Source: Candidatus Bathyarchaeota archaeon (lineage in GTDB: Archaea > Thermoproteota > Bathyarchaeia > 40CM-2-53-6). Taken from it: a stretch of DNA of 14,357 nt. Positions 14,016-14,357 of the stretch are shown piece after piece; positions within the stretch are counted from its first letter, which is position 1; every line of letters begins with the position of its first letter. The notes beneath the pieces are model-generated. The model saw only the letters and a list, made by a program, of their open reading frames with translations. It made no database searches and had not been told where the DNA came from. Made by a program: the position numbers and the translations under genes. The stretch covers positions 1 to 14,357 of the forward strand of contig VBBH01000103.1 in assembly GCA_005888695.1 (NCBI GenBank), given 5' to 3'.

Positions 14016-14357
14016 TTACTTCTTGGCGTAGACTTTGCCGCGGTATGTTCGTTGGCTCATGTCGCCAGATCCTTCGATCCAGCCCTTGGTATTGTTGAGC
14101 CATGCGAGTTTGGGGGATTGTGTCATGAAGAATACTTCGCCTTGCCATGCGCCTGTGGTTGGATTGGCCATGTGGCCTGTTCCTTTGCTGCTCATTACGA
14201 GCATGTCGCCTTCCTTAGTTGTGTTGAGAGCCTTTCCTTCCCATTCGTTGGTCCCGTCGGGTTTGAGGAAGACACTGACGGTGTTGAGTGCTCCACCGTT
14301 GATCTTTCCAGTGGTTTGGCCTTCATCGTTCATTTCAATGCGGACGCCGTGTGGTGT
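14016..14357 (-). CDS. Partial conserved protein of unknown function
   Basis: The gene continues beyond the right end of the window. The frame is open to the last base (TPHGVRIEM at the edge), so its start is not visible; the Met at 14333 is probably internal. The visible 113 residues are beta-rich: a VFLKPDGTNEWEGKA strand pair, KEGDMLVMSSKGTGHM, and MTQSPKLAWLNNTKGWIEGSGD. I recall uncharacterised proteins with a similar PDGT...G.G...T.DGD...G.G.G...SPKLAWLN layout, possibly a lipocalin-like barrel. No membrane helix or signal is seen in the visible part. The function is unknown. Confidence 0.6.
   Translation of the reverse strand, partial: TPHGVRIEMNDEGQTTGKINGGALNTVSVFLKPDGTNEWEGKALNTTKEGDMLVMSSKGTGHMANPTTGAWQGEVFFMTQSPKLAWLNNTKGWIEGSGDMSQRTYRGKVYAKK

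Noticed and set aside
1..14357. tRNA, rRNA, CRISPR array or complete insertion sequence
   Set aside because: No cloverleaf with a TTC loop, no rRNA blocks, no regularly spaced repeats and no transposase were seen by eye.

Overview
This 14.4-kb window looks archaeal, most likely from the Thermoproteota (Nitrososphaeria- or Bathyarchaeia-like). The lineage is an inference, not a proof. Supporting signs are a TATA box placed so that the transcript would be nearly leaderless (13123-13130 for the ATG at 13157), frequent TTG/GTG starts, a CutA protein, a DUF998 membrane protein, and two Thr/Ser/Asn-rich exported proteins anchored by a C-terminal membrane helix. No tRNA, rRNA, CRISPR array or complete insertion sequence was seen.

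Left part (1-2.8 kb): a DUF5519 (luciferase-like) gene on the minus strand, then about 900 bases without a convincing gene. That stretch holds one copy of a dispersed repeat. Next come two minus-strand genes that are both interrupted: an OsmC-family peroxiredoxin with an in-frame TGA, and a classical short-chain dehydrogenase with a one-base frameshift. Either this stretch is decaying or the assembly carries errors here.

Middle-left (2.8-6.8 kb): a tight plus-strand row of a PHP-domain phosphoesterase with all its metal ligands, a HicB-like/DinB-like fusion, and a DUF998 six-helix membrane protein. A large exported protein with Ig-like beta domains converges on it from the minus strand.

Middle-right (6.8-11.3 kb): a small-molecule metabolism/modification cluster with three different class I SAM methyltransferases. 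A minus-strand set (coiled-coil protein, CutA fused to an extra conserved domain, methyltransferase, P-loop kinase-like protein) is packed with short gaps and start/stop overlaps and may be one operon. A two-helix membrane protein and the third methyltransferase run on the plus strand.

Right part (11.3-14.4 kb): a multi-helix membrane protein with a bacterial PH-like (DUF304/bPH2) domain is followed by a small membrane protein whose start is unclear. The second copy of the dispersed repeat comes next, then a secreted, membrane-anchored 206-aa protein with a good TATA box. The window ends in a partial minus-strand gene of an uncharacterised beta-rich family.

The most unusual features are the roughly 235-bp repeat pair with a conserved hairpin (about 714-950 and 12710-12943), the two adjacent broken genes, the CutA fusion, and two genes whose conserved-looking N-termini extend upstream of any normal start codon.
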